Shown here: positions 43,781 to 56,025 of the stretch, one piece after another
Layout: each line of letters starts with the position of its first letter
Position numbering within the stretch: position 1 is the first letter of the stretch
NCBI RefSeq assembly: GCF_950023065.1
Contig: NC_088681.1
Coordinates: 5,518,001-5,582,000, forward strand
Length of the DNA: 64,000 bases
DNA from: Planococcus citri
Lineage: Eukaryota > Arthropoda > Insecta > Hemiptera > Pseudococcidae
Direction of reading: 5' to 3'
Position numbers and translations under genes: made by a program
Notes under the pieces: model-generated
Database searches by the model: none
Told to the model about the DNA's origin: nothing
Seen by the model: only the letters and a program-made list of their open reading frames with translations

Positions 43781-45202
43781 GAGCCAGTTGCGCCATATTG
43801 GTTCAAGTTAAGGTTTAGCTAATCCAAGTTTAACTCTGAACCAAGGTTTAACATTTGTAGTGTTGCACATCAATGGTTCAGGTTTAGCTTTACTAAACCA
43901 AAGTTAAAACGTCATTCATTCGAAAACTGAAATAAATTCTTATGTTTTTGTCTGTGTGGTGTTGATATTGTTGTGATTTTACTGATAAAAATGAACGCGA
44001 ATGATTAAAATTTCAATTTCAATTGGTTTTCCTGATTTTTTTTCTTATAAAATAGCATTTGAAGTATTTAAATTCCAATAATTGGATTTACTACAATACA
44101 TATGAGGAGCTTGGTTACAAAGTTAGACAAACGCCACAAGGTTGATTTTGAGAAAATCTATGTTTTTTGTTACAAAAATATACAGCATTGTAAAGGTGGG
44201 GGATTTTTGACAAATTGTAGTGATGATACTGAGTAACAAAAATACAAAAAATATCCTTCCACCATCACCCCCCACCACTAATAAAAAGAACCTGAAAATG
44301 CACTTGTCTGATTTTGAAACCAAGATGAAGATAATTTGAAATGGAAGCTGTCTAGATCAGTTAGGTTTTGATACGTATAGGATTTTTAACCCTCTTTCCA
44401 TTTCTGAGGTCCCTCAGTTTCAAAATAGTACATAAAAGGTCAAAAAACGCGATCAAAGTTGCGCCTTAGTTTCAAACACGGACATGTGAATTTTATCTTA
44501 ATTTCAAAATGAGACATATCCTATCATCTTAGTTTCAAAAACAGACATATCCTGGATATGTCTGTTTTTGAAACTAAGACAATTTGCACATGTCTGTGTT
44601 TGAAACTAAGGCAAAACTTTGAGCGCGTTTTTTACCCTTTTATATACTATATTGAAAATAACAGACCTCGGCAATGAAAAGAGCGTTGAAAATCCTATAA
44701 GAATCAATATCTAACTCGATTTTTGTAGAAGTGGCGTTTGTCTAACTTTGTAACCAACCTCCTCATATATATCACAATAATGATACCAACAAAGAGTTGA
44801 TTGAACACTGGAGTTGAATAATAATAAATTTTGATTAATGCCAAGTTATGGATACTGAAGGTACATACAATAATCGGAAGAATTAACAATCTCATCATTG
44901 AAAAATAGTAATTGTAATTTGATGGTTTAGTTTGTTTATTTTGATAAAAAGTAAAACCAAAATTGTTTGAAACATAACCTACACATAAAAATTGAAATAA
45001 ACCCCATCATGTGGAGATAATATCACGCAAAAACAAGCATTCAACGTGGTTTAACTTTCAGATGCTGGGTTAACCATAGAAATTTGGGAGGTTAAAGTTA
45101 AATTTGGTTTAAAGCTTAACTTAGCATTGTGCAACATCACTTTTTTCCTAAACCAAGTTTAAACCATATTCATGGTTTAAACCAGAATGGTGCAACTGGC
45201 TC
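43781..45202. mobile_element. PIF/Harbinger-like TIR element, non-autonomous
   Basis: The ends are inverted: GAGCCAGTTGCGCCAT on the left and the inverse of GAGCCAGTTGCACCAT on the right, with subterminal GGTTTAAAC-type repeats. Flanking TAA on both sides fits the 3-bp TWA duplication of PIF/Harbinger elements; CTAAG is an alternative reading. No transposase ORF is present. Another palindromic element is nested inside (44103-44765). Confidence 0.65.
44103..44765. mobile_element. Nested palindromic MITE
   Basis: Its inverted ends (TGAGGAG then TTGGTTACAAAG and GACAAACGCCAC on both sides) are flanked by TA. The centre has a strong hairpin around 44555 (CAGACATATCC/GGATATGTCTG) with repeated TAGTTTCAAA-type words. 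Confidence 0.6.
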
Positions 45203-46259
45203 TAAGAGTGTTATAATGAAAATGAAGAAGAAAAAAAAAAATAGAAGAATTCCGAAAGGAAATTGAATTGGTGAAATAAATATCTATTAATTTGTGCATT
45301 TTCCCCCCATTTTTTCAACTTTGGAGTTCTCTATGTAGATGGCTAACATTGTTAGAGGACCTGAGGGAAGGTTTATCTTGAAAAAAGAATTATCTAGAGT
45401 ATTCCGCTCAGAGATGAAAAAATGTTCAATAATTTGTAAGTACATTACATCCTACAGACTTCAATTTCTCATCTTTTTCGATATTTTCAACTTTCAGGGC
45501 TCCATACAAGGAAACCTACGCCGTTTTAGAGGGCTAAAGGAGTTTTTTTTTTTCAATTATGGTTATTTAAAAGTCGGTGCATACTTTGCCTAGAAATGAA
45601 ACATTTTTTAAAAATTTGTGCAGATATCAATTTTTCATTTTTTGTTGATTTTTTCGACTTTGAGGGGCTTTAAGAAAACTAACATCATTTGGGAATTGCA
45701 GAAAGATTTCTCTTAAAAAGTGAAAAATTTTCAAGAAATGTCCACAGACATATGGGAGGGGGAGGGAGGATTGAGGAGGTTTACACACAAGAAAGCCCAC
45801 ATCATTTGGTGGTCTAACGAAAGTTTTTCCCTAACGAGAGGATTATTTATTAGAACAAAATTCTAATGTGGAAATAAGATATTTTCAAAAAATGTTCCCT
45901 GATTTCGATTTATTTTCATTTTTTTGATTTTTTCGACTTCGAAGGGCTCTCTGCTAGGGGTCAATATGGTTTGAAGGGGACAGTTTTTTCTGGAGAAGGA
46001 GATTATTTAGAAAAATTCTGATCCAGAAACAATAATCTTCATAAATTCAACTTTTTTCATTTCTGTTGATTTTGTTCAATGTGGGGGGGGGGCACAATTT
46101 TTTTTGCACATAGGCGAAAATAAAAAAATAGGAATTTACTTTCTCACCCAAAGTAACAACTTTGGAAGGGGGGGTGGGGGTGTGGAAAATTCCAAGTTCG
46201 CCAAATAAGGCACACCCTAATACATACGTATGTACCTTGTGTATATAGAAATGGGTGAA
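45203..46259. repeat. Degenerate tandem repeats
   Basis: Several units of roughly 150 bp contain TGATTTTTTCGACTTTGA and GGGCTCTCTGC-like blocks (about 45300-46080). Poly-G and poly-A runs follow. No gene is seen. Confidence 0.5.
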
Positions 46260-48190
46260 GAACACAACTATGACGATGACGACAGTAGTAAACGCTAGCG
46301 AATGACACGATCCGCTGAAAAAGACCCTTTCTTTAGAATATTATACGTGCAGTGTACGTATACCTCGCTCTACCTTATTATAGTCATCTCGCTTACATTC
46401 TGAAATGTTCATATGGGGAGAAACGTGTAAATTAAATCGTCTTATATTATACGTAGGTAGGTAGGTATGCTATATTACTTGTAACGAAATATGGCGAAAA
46501 AAGAAGATAGAGCGAACGTCGCCGTCGACGAAAGCTCATCGAGTCGCGAAACTCTCTCGCATATACGACGCAGTATGTACCTACCTAACGTAAAAGAGTA
46601 TACACATGCATAAAATTTAAAATTACAAAAACTTAAAACCCCTTTGCGTAGCACCTTAGCATGGGGCGAGGTGTAGAAGGGGAATTTTGTCGTAGTACCT
46701 TCGTTTATGGCGTTCATTACAGCCCCCTTTTTTTCTTGGTGGGCACATCCAACTACAGTATGCTGTAAATAAGGGCGAGACGAGGTGAGGAGAGGTGGCA
46801 GTGGCAGGTCGTCGGTTTTAAAGGCGTACTGGCGTAAGAACTTGAAGGATATGGGGCGGTTGGGAATCGGGAACATTGCCGTCGTCGTCGCCGATGAGTG
46901 AGGAAGGGAAGAGGAGTAGTTAGAGCAGCGATGTGAGGTGAAACTGTGTTTCTCTCGCTCGCTCCGGTGTATAGTGCACGGTACATGGCAAAGGCGATGG
47001 CGATGGCTAAGTACTACAGTACACGGACGTCGTATATAGAAACCCAATCCGTTAAGTGTAAACCGATCACACGAACTGCGGTCATTTTCCATCCTCCTTT
47101 GCGGTAGTAGTACGCGGGCTATGGGAGATGGGAGCTGTACCGTGGTACGCTGTTTCGGGTTCTCTAGCACAGCACACAGCAGAATTTTACTTCATCTTAA
47201 TTCCCATCCCCGCGCACGGTACACTGATTCAGGCTCCTAGTCGACGGATATCGAATAACGACGGAAATGTCTTTTCATCCTTGTTGCACGCTCGTTATCT
47301 CGTGAAAACGCACCAACAGCACCGCCGAAGCCGAAGAGTACCTCGTCGTCGTTCGCGTCCGTACGTCCGTCCGTCCGTCTGTCCGTCCTCGCGTCCTCCT
47401 GTGCTCCGCTCCACTGCTGCGGCACTGCGCGCCCTCATCATCCTCGTCGCCTAATCTAATGTAATGTACAAGAACGAGCGAAGATGCCAGAGCCGCCGCT
47501 GGTGTTTATATTCTCGTCGACTACGACGACGACGACGTCCTCTCTGCTTCGTCTTCTGTCGCCCTTATGCGTATACTAGTATACCAAATAGCCTGTGTAG
47601 AGAGTATAGTCATCGTCGTCGTATGTACCTACTTTCTCTGCATCCTATCTCTATCTCTGTCTCTTTCTCTGTCCGTGTGTTTGTCTCCGTCGACGTATCT
47701 CTCACACTGTTAGCATAGGATACCACACTCGGAGCTATATCGCATCGCACCGAACCCGCGTCATGACGAAGGTAAAGCTTGTCGGATTTTTTTATCTCTG
47801 TCTCACTCTAGCCTCGCATACCGAACGACCCTGCAGTGTCCCTTTTTCGAACCCCGGCTCCGACACGACCCTACGATTACGGTTTCTTGGGACACGCACA
47901 ACAACAACGTCGCCGTCATTCTAAATCTAAACCGATGCGTGGCCTGGCGTCGGTCGTTGTGTGACTTGAAGCGTATACCTTGTATCCTACCTACTATCTA
48001 CTGCCTACCTTATGTACGTACGTAGGTACCAAAATACCGCACCGAGATATCTCATTTTCAGCCAAAATCCACTCCTGGAGAAAGCGGTGGTCACGTTGCA
48101 CGAACTTCACAAAGCTAGGGTGTTCGAAAAATTCATCAGTCGAGAGAATGCTACGGTGGAAAAGGTCTCGATAAAGTGAATTTTTTTCCA
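46260..48190. other. CpG-rich low-repeat island
   Basis: The GC and CpG content is clearly higher than around it. There are (CGT)n, (GTCC)n and TCTCTGTCTC runs, and TACTCGTA and GTAGGTA words. Open frames on both strands (for example 231 codons at 47170-46475) read as low-complexity and are not recognised. It could be a promoter or 5' exon of a host gene, but no coding exon can be supported. Confidence 0.4.
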
Positions 48191-49390
48191 AGACCAAAAC
48201 GTCGAATTTGAAAAAAAGGGCGAGTACAGGCAAGAGAATTGTTCAAAATCGATTTTGTTCCAATCTCGTGCAGATTATAGCTGTATTATGTGAGTAAAAC
48301 ACCATCGATTGGGGCACGATTTAGAAGAAAGTGAGTGAACATGAGATGCCAATGAGGAGAATCCAAGAAACAAGTACATATTTGGACTCAGCGACATCAA
48401 ATCACCAACAATCGACATATCACACGATATTTTTATGATCTTTCCAAATATTGTTGAAAATTTGGGAGCTTGAGGGGCACTGAGTGGTTACGCTGAAAAA
48501 ATTATTAGATATTTGAACTCATCACCCTCGAAAACCTAAGAAGCAAAGAGTAAGTCACTAGTGATTTCAATTTTTTTTTAAATTTTAAATAAAAATTAAA
48601 ATCGTTGGGGTGATGAAAGGGGGGAGGGGGTGAATCGTGTCCATGGATTGATTTTCGACCTTCCTGTCTTCGAATATTTTTTCAACATGAAAAATTGAAG
48701 GAAAAAAATGCAAATGCAGAGGCGTGCTGAAAGGGGAGGATGTCGCACCCCTCACCTTCCCTCCCCTTCCCTCCCCTCTCCGGCCAGAAAAATGTTGGCA
48801 AAAAGTTGGGCATTTTTTAAATAAATTCGGTGAGTTGGAAATAGTTGGGAAGAAATTTGTGTGTAAGTTAGAAAAATCAAAGATTTACCAAAAAGTAAAA
48901 CCTGCCAGAAAGTCTCAACTTTTGCTAAAATATCAAAAAAAAAGTCATATTTTTCGTCAAAAATTTGTAACAATTTCTAATCTCTGCCAAAATTAGTTAT
49001 TTTTGTGAATTCTCAATAGCTCTTGCCTTCGCCTCGCTCAAGCCTTATTCCTGTTTATGAAAATGTTTTACTAAATTTCCTGAAAACTGAAAATGTTGAA
49101 GCCATGAAAATCAACTTTTTGCAAGAATGATGTCGTTTTGCATTTTGAATTATCAGCTTTTTACAGCTCTCATCCTTGCATCGCTCGGGCTAAATCATTC
49201 TTTCTCAGCTTTCTCTGACCCAAGTTGGGGGAGGATAGAAAAATTGACTTCTAGTGTCAAAAATAATAATGTAGCTGTACTCCTTTGTGTTAAAAATAAT
49301 GTAAAATCGTGTCATTATCAGTAATTATTTATTACCGCGTTTTTACTGGTAATTTTTTGTATTATCGTGATACACTGTATTCGAGAAGTC
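48191..49390. other. AT-rich interval with repeat fragments
   Basis: This is non-coding AT-rich sequence. Positions 48790-49010 carry the short GCCAAAA-type repeat units. A G-rich stretch lies near 48620. No gene is seen. Confidence 0.4.
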
Positions 49391-49906
49391 AACAAACATC
49401 AATTGTGACTTTGTAATATTTTTCTATTCGAATTACGAATATCCAAAATTCTATTAGTTTTAATATTACTGTTTTCACGTTTCCGTTCGCATTATGACGA
49501 TTTTCTACCGCTTTAATTTCATGTACATATTTGTTTGTTTGTAAATATGTTAAATACATTGTTTTATTTCAAATTGTGCGCCGTATTATAATGATATTTC
49601 ATTAGGTTATGGGTACCAGACCCGTTAAACTGTGCCTATTTGAGATAATACGCCAATCGAGATGTATTTCATTCCCAACTTTATCTGAATTTGTATTTTT
49701 GAAAGTTCATGTGCGGTTGTATTATTTGAAAATTAGATCGCAGTTGTTCGCTGTTGATATCTAATTGTGCGTTATCACTTGACATACAGATTGTGGATTG
49801 CAGTTGTGAGCTATTGATATCCATATTCGCCTAATTGTCATCATGGATTATATCATGGGTATAAAGCCACTGTCCGATTCCAGTGATTGGCTGTTCTGGA
49901 AGGATA

Positions 49907-51090
49907 GATTACAGGAAAATTTATCGCGCGAAATTCACCGCGCGAAACTCACCGCGCAAAATTCATTGCGCGAAACTCATTGCAGGGTAAAATTAATCGC
50001 GAGGGAAAATTCATTGCGGAGGAAAATTCACCTTTGTACTAAATTGATCGCGAGGGAAAATTCATCGTGGAGGAAAATTCACCGTTGTACTAAATTGATT
50101 GCGAGGGAAAATTCATTGCAGAGGAAAATTTAGTGTTGCACTAAATTGACTGCGAGGGAAAATTAATTGCAGAGGAAAATTCACCGCTGCACTAAATTGA
50201 CCACGAGGGAAAATTCATTGCGGAAGAAAATTTATTGTGGGGGAAAATTCATCGTAGTATAACGTATATCTTGGGCAACAAATGCAAAGTTTGTGTAATC
50301 TAATGAATAATAGAACTGTCCTCCACTTCCAACAACTCTAAGTGAGATTTCTTTTCCACCTGATTTAATTGAGACAGCTAAAGGTGATCGTTTTTTGCTG
50401 CATGACTCCGGTAAAGATGACTCAGAGAGACTGTTAATGTTTGGCACCCATCAAATTTCATGTTAACAAAGTTGTAGAGAATTAAATTTCCAATTGACAT
50501 AATGTCAATGTCATTAGTTTTTTTTCTAGAATGCTTAGTTTTTGAGTTTTTCTCAAACAACTAAAATTTCATTATAATGTGCAAATTAATTTTTCTGAAA
50601 AGTAATCAATTTAAAATTTTTATGTGTATGTATAATATGAAAACTCAAGTATACATCTATTTGTATGTTGAACTTGAAAAAAGAACTCCCATCTTACGAA
50701 TCAAAAAAAAAAACTGGCATTGAATTGGACTAATTCGCGAATGGTAAATGAATGTAGCCCTCGAATAAATTTTGAAAATTTAGCCCAGCAGTGGCGAAAT
50801 GGTTAAATTCGAATCCCCTGACAGTGAATTTTCCTCCGCGATGAGTTTTCTTCCGCAATGAATTTTCCCTCGCAATCAATTTAGTACAACGGTGAATTTT
50901 CCTCCGCAATGAATTTTCCCTCGCGATCAATTTAGTATAACGGTGAATTTTCCTCCGCGATGAATTTTCCCTTGCAATCAATTTAGTACAAAGGTGAATT
51001 TTCCTCCACAATGAATTTTCCCTCGCGATTAATTTTACCCTGCAATGAGTTTCGCGCGATGAATTTCGCGCAATGAATTTTCCTGTTACC
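49907..51090. mobile_element. Foldback (FB/MULE-like) element with 51-bp subrepeats
   Basis: The 1184-bp unit is flanked by a 9-bp duplication, GGAAGGATA (49898-49906 and 51091-51099), inside the copia gag. Its ends are inverted (ACAGGAAAATT at both). Each arm holds tandem 51-bp units (GCGAGGGAAAATTCATTGCG, then a GAGGAAAATTCACC-type half), about four on the left and inverted copies on the right. Long inverted repeats built of tandem subrepeats plus a 9-bp duplication are the hallmark of Drosophila FB-type elements. The middle (50271-50815) has no transposase. Confidence 0.8.
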
Positions 51091-51261
51091 GGAAGGATAA
51101 AGTGCTCGACATACTCGCCTTGTTTATTGCTGTGGACATTGTTGAGGGTAAATCAACCTGTCTGGAAGAACCAAAATTGATGGATAAAGCTGATGCCACA
51201 GCTGAAATTCAAAAGTTGATTGCAACATGGCAAAAATCTTCACACCAAGCGAAGATAATTA

Positions 51262-51778
51262 CAGTTGGCCCTGCTTATTATGGTTGCATTCGTCTGAGGC
51301 AAATTGATTTTATTAAGCGGGTGATTTTATAAAGCGAACTTTTGAAAAAACACAATTTTCACATAAAAAAATTTACAATGTACTGCACATGCATACTAAA
51401 AAGATGGATTAAAATTATAATAGGTACTTACTCCAGATTCACGATTTAGGTACATAACATATCTATTTTTCAAATCAAATGTTTAGACCTTTTTCCCTTT
51501 ATCATCACTTGAGAGAAAGTTGTTAGAAATCAAAACTAGTAAATAAGAGAATAATAAGTGAAAAATTCCAAAATTTTTGATTTAAAGTATGAAAAAACAA
51601 GCCATTTTCCCAAAAACACCTCAATATTTTCACAAAATGATTTTGCTAAGCAGGGAGTTTGATTACATTAAACAAGTGATTTTCTGTGTAATTAGGTAGA
51701 AAAAATCGGGACCAAGCCATTTGATTGCATTAAACCAGTGATTTTATTAAGCGGATCCATAATAAGCGGGGCCAACTG
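51262..51778. mobile_element. 517-bp MITE with TA duplication
   Basis: The ends CAGTTGGCCCTGCTTATTATGG and the inverse of CAGTTGGCCCCGCTTATTATGG are flanked by TA (51260-51261 and 51779-51780). Internal words TTGCATTAAACCAGTGAT and TTTTATTAAGCGG repeat. The form suggests a pogo/Tc1-mariner-type non-autonomous element. It interrupts the copia gag. Confidence 0.8.
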
Positions 51779-53064
51779 TATTTCACAAACCGTTTCCCAA
51801 GAGCTACACAGTCGCATCGCTGGTAGGCTCTCCGCACGTGAAGCATGGTTAGTGCTTACAAAGGAATTCGACTATAAGGCAGAAGATCAATTATTCCGTG
51901 AATGCCTGAATTTCTTCAGTACCAAGTGGAATGATATCAAAGATGCGCCCTCTGTTGTTGCGCGAATTAAAAACCAGCATCGAGAATTTCAAGCTGGTCT
52001 AGAAAATCGCAAAATTGAGACAGTTGACTATTGGAAATATTATTAGTTTCAAAAGTTTTACACATCCTTCCAAGTCGTTTAGAAGCTTTCAAATCTAGCT
52101 ACCTTCTTCTAAAGTTGCAGGCTGATAAGTCACTAAGTGATCTATCCAATTCACTTATCATGCACGAGTGTAATGTCTCACTGATACATAGTTCGTCATT
52201 GTCATCTTCATCTTCATCTGAAGCTATGTTCGCTAAACCTGGTCAGAAGAGTGGTTTGAAATTTGTCGTGAAAACGTCTGGTGATCAATGCATTGGAAAT
52301 CATCAGAGAAACAACCAAGTGTGTAAATACTGTTCCGGGAAAGGGCACTGGCTCAAAAAGTGCTCGCAGTGGATCAACAATGGTAAATCACCCTTTCCTG
52401 CTTGCGCTAATGATACTTCTGGTTGCTCGCCACAAGTAAATACTTACTTCTAGTTGTTCACTGAAAGTATTCGATGCCGATTCAGAACCTAAAAGCGCTC
52501 TACTCGCCGATTGTGAGCAACTGAATCTGGTTACGTCTTCATCGGATCAATCTTGGTTGATTAATAACGGTGCAACAAAGCACAAACATCAATGGTGACT
52601 TTGTAATATTTTTCTATTTGAATATCCAAAATTCTATTCGTTTTAATATTACCATTTTCACGTTTCCGTTCGCATTATGGCAATATTCTACCACTTTAAT
52701 TTTGTGTACATATTTGTTTGTTTGCAAATATGTTAAATATACATCGTTTTATTTCGAATTGTGCATCGTATTATAATGATATTTCATTAGGTTATGGGTA
52801 CCAGATGAGTTACACTGTGCCTATTCGAGATAATACGCTAATCAAGATGTATTTTGTTCGTAACTTTATCTGAATTTGTATTCGAAGGTTCAATTTTTGT
52901 TTCCAACTTTCCTTCCATTTGTTCAAACCACATTCGAATAATTAGCCAGAAAATGTGTGTCCGGAGAGAGGGGTGTGTGTTTAAGGTAAAAAATTGAGAA
53001 AATGTGGTGGAAAAAGCATAATAAACTGATAAAACCAGTCCTGATCAAGCATCATTCAATGAAC

Positions 53065-53657
53065 CAGGGATGAAAAGCCTTAAAATGAAACTTCAGCTTT
53101 TGGCTTATGGCTTGAAATTTCAAAATTGAAACTTTTGGCTTTAGCTTTTGGCTATCTCAATTTTTAAGGCTTGCTTTAGCCAGACTTTCGGCTTCCAATG
53201 GCTTTTCCTTATATTTTCAATTTAACAGCTTTCAGCTATATTTCATTAAGCTTTTAGCTTTTAACTTTTGGCTTTAAGCTTTTGACTTTAAACTTTTAGC
53301 TGATACACCATCAATTTACAACAAAATGGAATTAAAAATTAGATCAGGTACATTGATTTCATAATTAGTGGTAGTGGAGAATATTCATTGCTAGAATTAT
53401 TTTCCTTTTTTTTTTCATTTCACTAAATCGCATTAAAATAAAATTGAATGAAATTTTTTCATTTTTTTGTTTCTTCTGAATTTAGAGAATTCAATTCTGC
53501 AAAAAAGCCTTTGAAAAAAGCCAAAAGAATGAAACTTTTGGCTAGCTTTCGGCTTAGAAAAAATGAAACTTGCAAACTTTTAGCTTTTGGCCAAGTGCGA
53601 AAATCTGCTCGGCTTTCAGCTTTCGGCTTTAAGCTTTCGGCTAGCTTTTCATCCCTG
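53065..53657. mobile_element. hAT-type MITE, 593 bp
   Basis: The ends CAGGGATGAAAAGC and its inverse are flanked by a perfect 8-bp duplication, CAATGAAC (53057-53064 and 53658-53665), as for hAT elements. The interior is built from reiterated AGCTTTTGGCTTT-like words in both orientations, so a 71-codon frame at 53448 is a repeat shadow. Confidence 0.88.
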
Positions 53658-53665
53658 CAATGAAC

Positions 53666-55736
53666 ACATACGTAATTTTGTTATTTTCACCGGATCCTCT
53701 GTTTTTGCCCATTTCAACTCAATTTTTGGCGACTTCAGCACTTGACAGGAAAATGACCTTAATCATGGTCAAATTCCTAATTTTTTCCCACCAACTTGAG
53801 TCAAGCTGCGATTTTTTCTATCAGTTTCGGTAATTTTTTTTTATTAAACAGGTAGTTTGAAGCTCGTTAACGCTCTGCAGTGTGCCAGGAGACAATAGGA
53901 AAAATGGCAACCAATAACGTATATCTAGTTAGGGGACTTATGCTTGCTCATTTTTTTCAGACATCGACAATAATATTGCCAGTAAATACACTTACTCGTA
54001 CTCTGTTTCTAGAGCACTTGTTTGTATTATTAGATAAAAAATATCAAACTCGTAAAATACAATGCGATGGGTTTATTATATCTCTGTAAACATTTGCAGC
54101 TTGCTACGTACAATTGAATTGACGGTGTAACAATACGACGAGTACGTACACGTAATACGACGTACATCTGCGAAAACCTCGCGTCACCGTCGTCTCTCTT
54201 CACCTCTTTTTATCTCATTCGGTTTTCCGAGTTTATTCGGGGAAGTATGAAATCGTAGGCGGTGGAATGCCCACGCTGATTTAAGCGTACTAAGAATACC
54301 TCCTTCCTTAAGCCCATAGGTTTAGGTACTCGCAAACGTGTATCTTAGATAAATAAAATATGTATTTATAGTACGCACTGTACAGCGCCGTCCTTTACAG
54401 GTAGATTCATCCACGTAAACGTACCCATACCTAACGTGGTACCACCTACAATACTTACCACATATTGTTATACCATCTTCACCAGCATAACAAACCTAAC
54501 CTAAAGTTTATCTCGACGAATGCAAAACGATGATAAAATTTGTAGCGAAGAAAGCAGGCACGCTATAGTCGAGCAGATAATCCGTCAAGTACACGCATAT
54601 AGTGCCACATACGAGAATTATTCTGTTTACAGTACGTTGAGAGAAGAGTGGGAAGATATCAAAGGATAACCTATTTTAGAGTTTGGGTCACCTTTTTGAC
54701 AGGTAGGTTTAAAATTGAACTTGAAAACGGACGAAGACGTTCATTTAAGGAAAAAAGACGAGAGGAGGTCACCAATTTAATAGAGCGCTGGTTACGAATA
54801 TCGACAGGTTTTTTTTGATATGAGAATAAATCAAAATCAGGGATCATTTTCAAAAATACTTCATTCAAATTAGAACTGTTCTACATAATCCATTTTCAAG
54901 AAAAAAAAATCTTCGTTCAATCCCAAAATGTTGACTCTCTTGTAAGGAGCCCCCTCCCCAATTTGGAAAAAATAAAAAAGAACAGAAATTGGTATCAGTA
55001 GAAATTTTTTGGAAATTTTTCAATGAGCAGAATCTTTATTAAATAAACACATTTTCAAGAAAAACCCTCCCTTGGCCCTTAAAATGATGTTGGTTCCTTC
55101 GTATAAAGCTCCCAAAGTTGAAAAATACGAGTATCAAAAAAAATGTCAAATTGATGTTTGCAGCTAAAGGTTATTTGAAAATTTTTCATCTCTGAGCAGC
55201 ATCCATCATTTTTATACCCCTTTCCCTCGCCCTCCCACCACAACCTCAAAAAGAATTCATTTTCACTTTAACTGTTTAAAAATCCTCTATTTGTGCAGAA
55301 AGTCCTTTTTTTAGCTAAACTTGCTCATATTTTTTCTACAAATTTGACCCAAGTCAAAAACTATCAAAAAACCTCAATTTTTGGCCAAATAATCAAGACA
55401 TGTTCATTATTGTCAAAATTGTCAAAAAGTGTCCATTTTTGATAAAATTGTCAAGGGGGGCGAATTTGCAAAAATTGTCCAACTGTCCTGTGTTCCTGCC
55501 AAAATCGAAAAAAACGATTGATTCTGCCAAAATTGTCAAATAGAGTCAATTTTTGGCGAGGAGTTGACGAAAAGTTGTAATGTTTTTTCGTCACCATTCT
55601 CAGGAAGTAATTTTTTGATAAAATAGCAGTAATTTTTACCAAAATTGATCAGAAATTTTCAACCTAAAAATGAAAATTTTTGCACTTCTCAGATATTTTA
55701 CCAATGTGAAGACAAACATGTGAAAAAAATCCCCCC
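53666..55736. other. Low-repeat DNA and repeat fragments
   Basis: Positions 53860-54650 form a low-repeat island with TACTCGTA, GTACGTA and GGTAC words. From 54680 to 55730 the sequence is AT-rich with diverged repeat units (GTCAAAATTGTCAAAAAGTG types). It ends in a poly-C run that is the BEL target site. No gene is recognised. Confidence 0.4.
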
Positions 55737-55741
55737 CCCCC

Positions 55742-55953
55742 TAACGAAAAAGGAATTCAACAATAAGGGCGATTGATTTAATCGCTTCAATACGAACCCT
55801 TTTCGTACTCTATTTATTTTCGAATAAAAACAATAACAAAAACTTTTGAATCTTCAAGATAACAAACCTAGCAGCCGAATATTATCGAGATCGCGAACTT
55901 TAAATATAACAAAAACATAGCCAAATATAATTAATAACCGCGAATCCGCGACA
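55742..55953 (-). repeat. BEL element 3' LTR
   Basis: This 212-bp LTR is identical by eye to 61086-61297. The short purine stretch CGGGAG directly precedes it in element orientation, and a long A/T homopolymer (plus-strand A-run, about 55963-55984) lies further inside. Confidence 0.88.
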
Positions 55954-56025
55954 CTCCCGACGAAAAAAAAAAAAAAAAAAAAAACGAATTTTTAAATTTA
56001 AAATAATAAGTATAAACGAGAAAAA

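Larger units (their letters stand above)
49843..52580 (+). pseudogene. Copia-type gag with start of protease, interrupted
   Basis: The gag begins MDYIMGIKPLSDSSDWLFW at 49843 and resumes at about 51100 (KVLDILALF). It resumes again after 51780 (SQELHSRIAGRLSAREAW, a copia gag helix region), then shifts frame at about 52030. The zinc knuckle is CKYCSGKGHWLKKC (about 52322-52363). Near 52555 the frame reads SWLINNGATKH, the copia protease active-site region with the catalytic Asp-Ser replaced by Asn-Asn. The LTR begins about 25 bases later. Frame breaks, both insertions and the missing pol make it non-functional. Confidence 0.8.
49391..52893 (+). mobile_element. Broken copia-type LTR retrotransposon
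   Basis: LTR-like repeats lie at about 49391-49604 and 52581-52789, about 85-90% alike by eye. Each is followed by GGTTATGGGTACCAGA, which resembles the copia primer-binding site used with a half-molecule of initiator tRNA-Met. Because the right LTR is also followed by this site and leader sequence, it is the start of a second tandem copy rather than a simple 3' end. The body keeps gag and the first residues of protease, interrupted by two insertions (49907-51090 and 51262-51778). Integrase, RT and RNase H are missing. Confidence 0.75.

Noticed and set aside
46475..47170. 231-codon minus-strand open frame
   Set aside because: Same situation as the other GC-rich islands; the sequence reads as translated low-complexity DNA.
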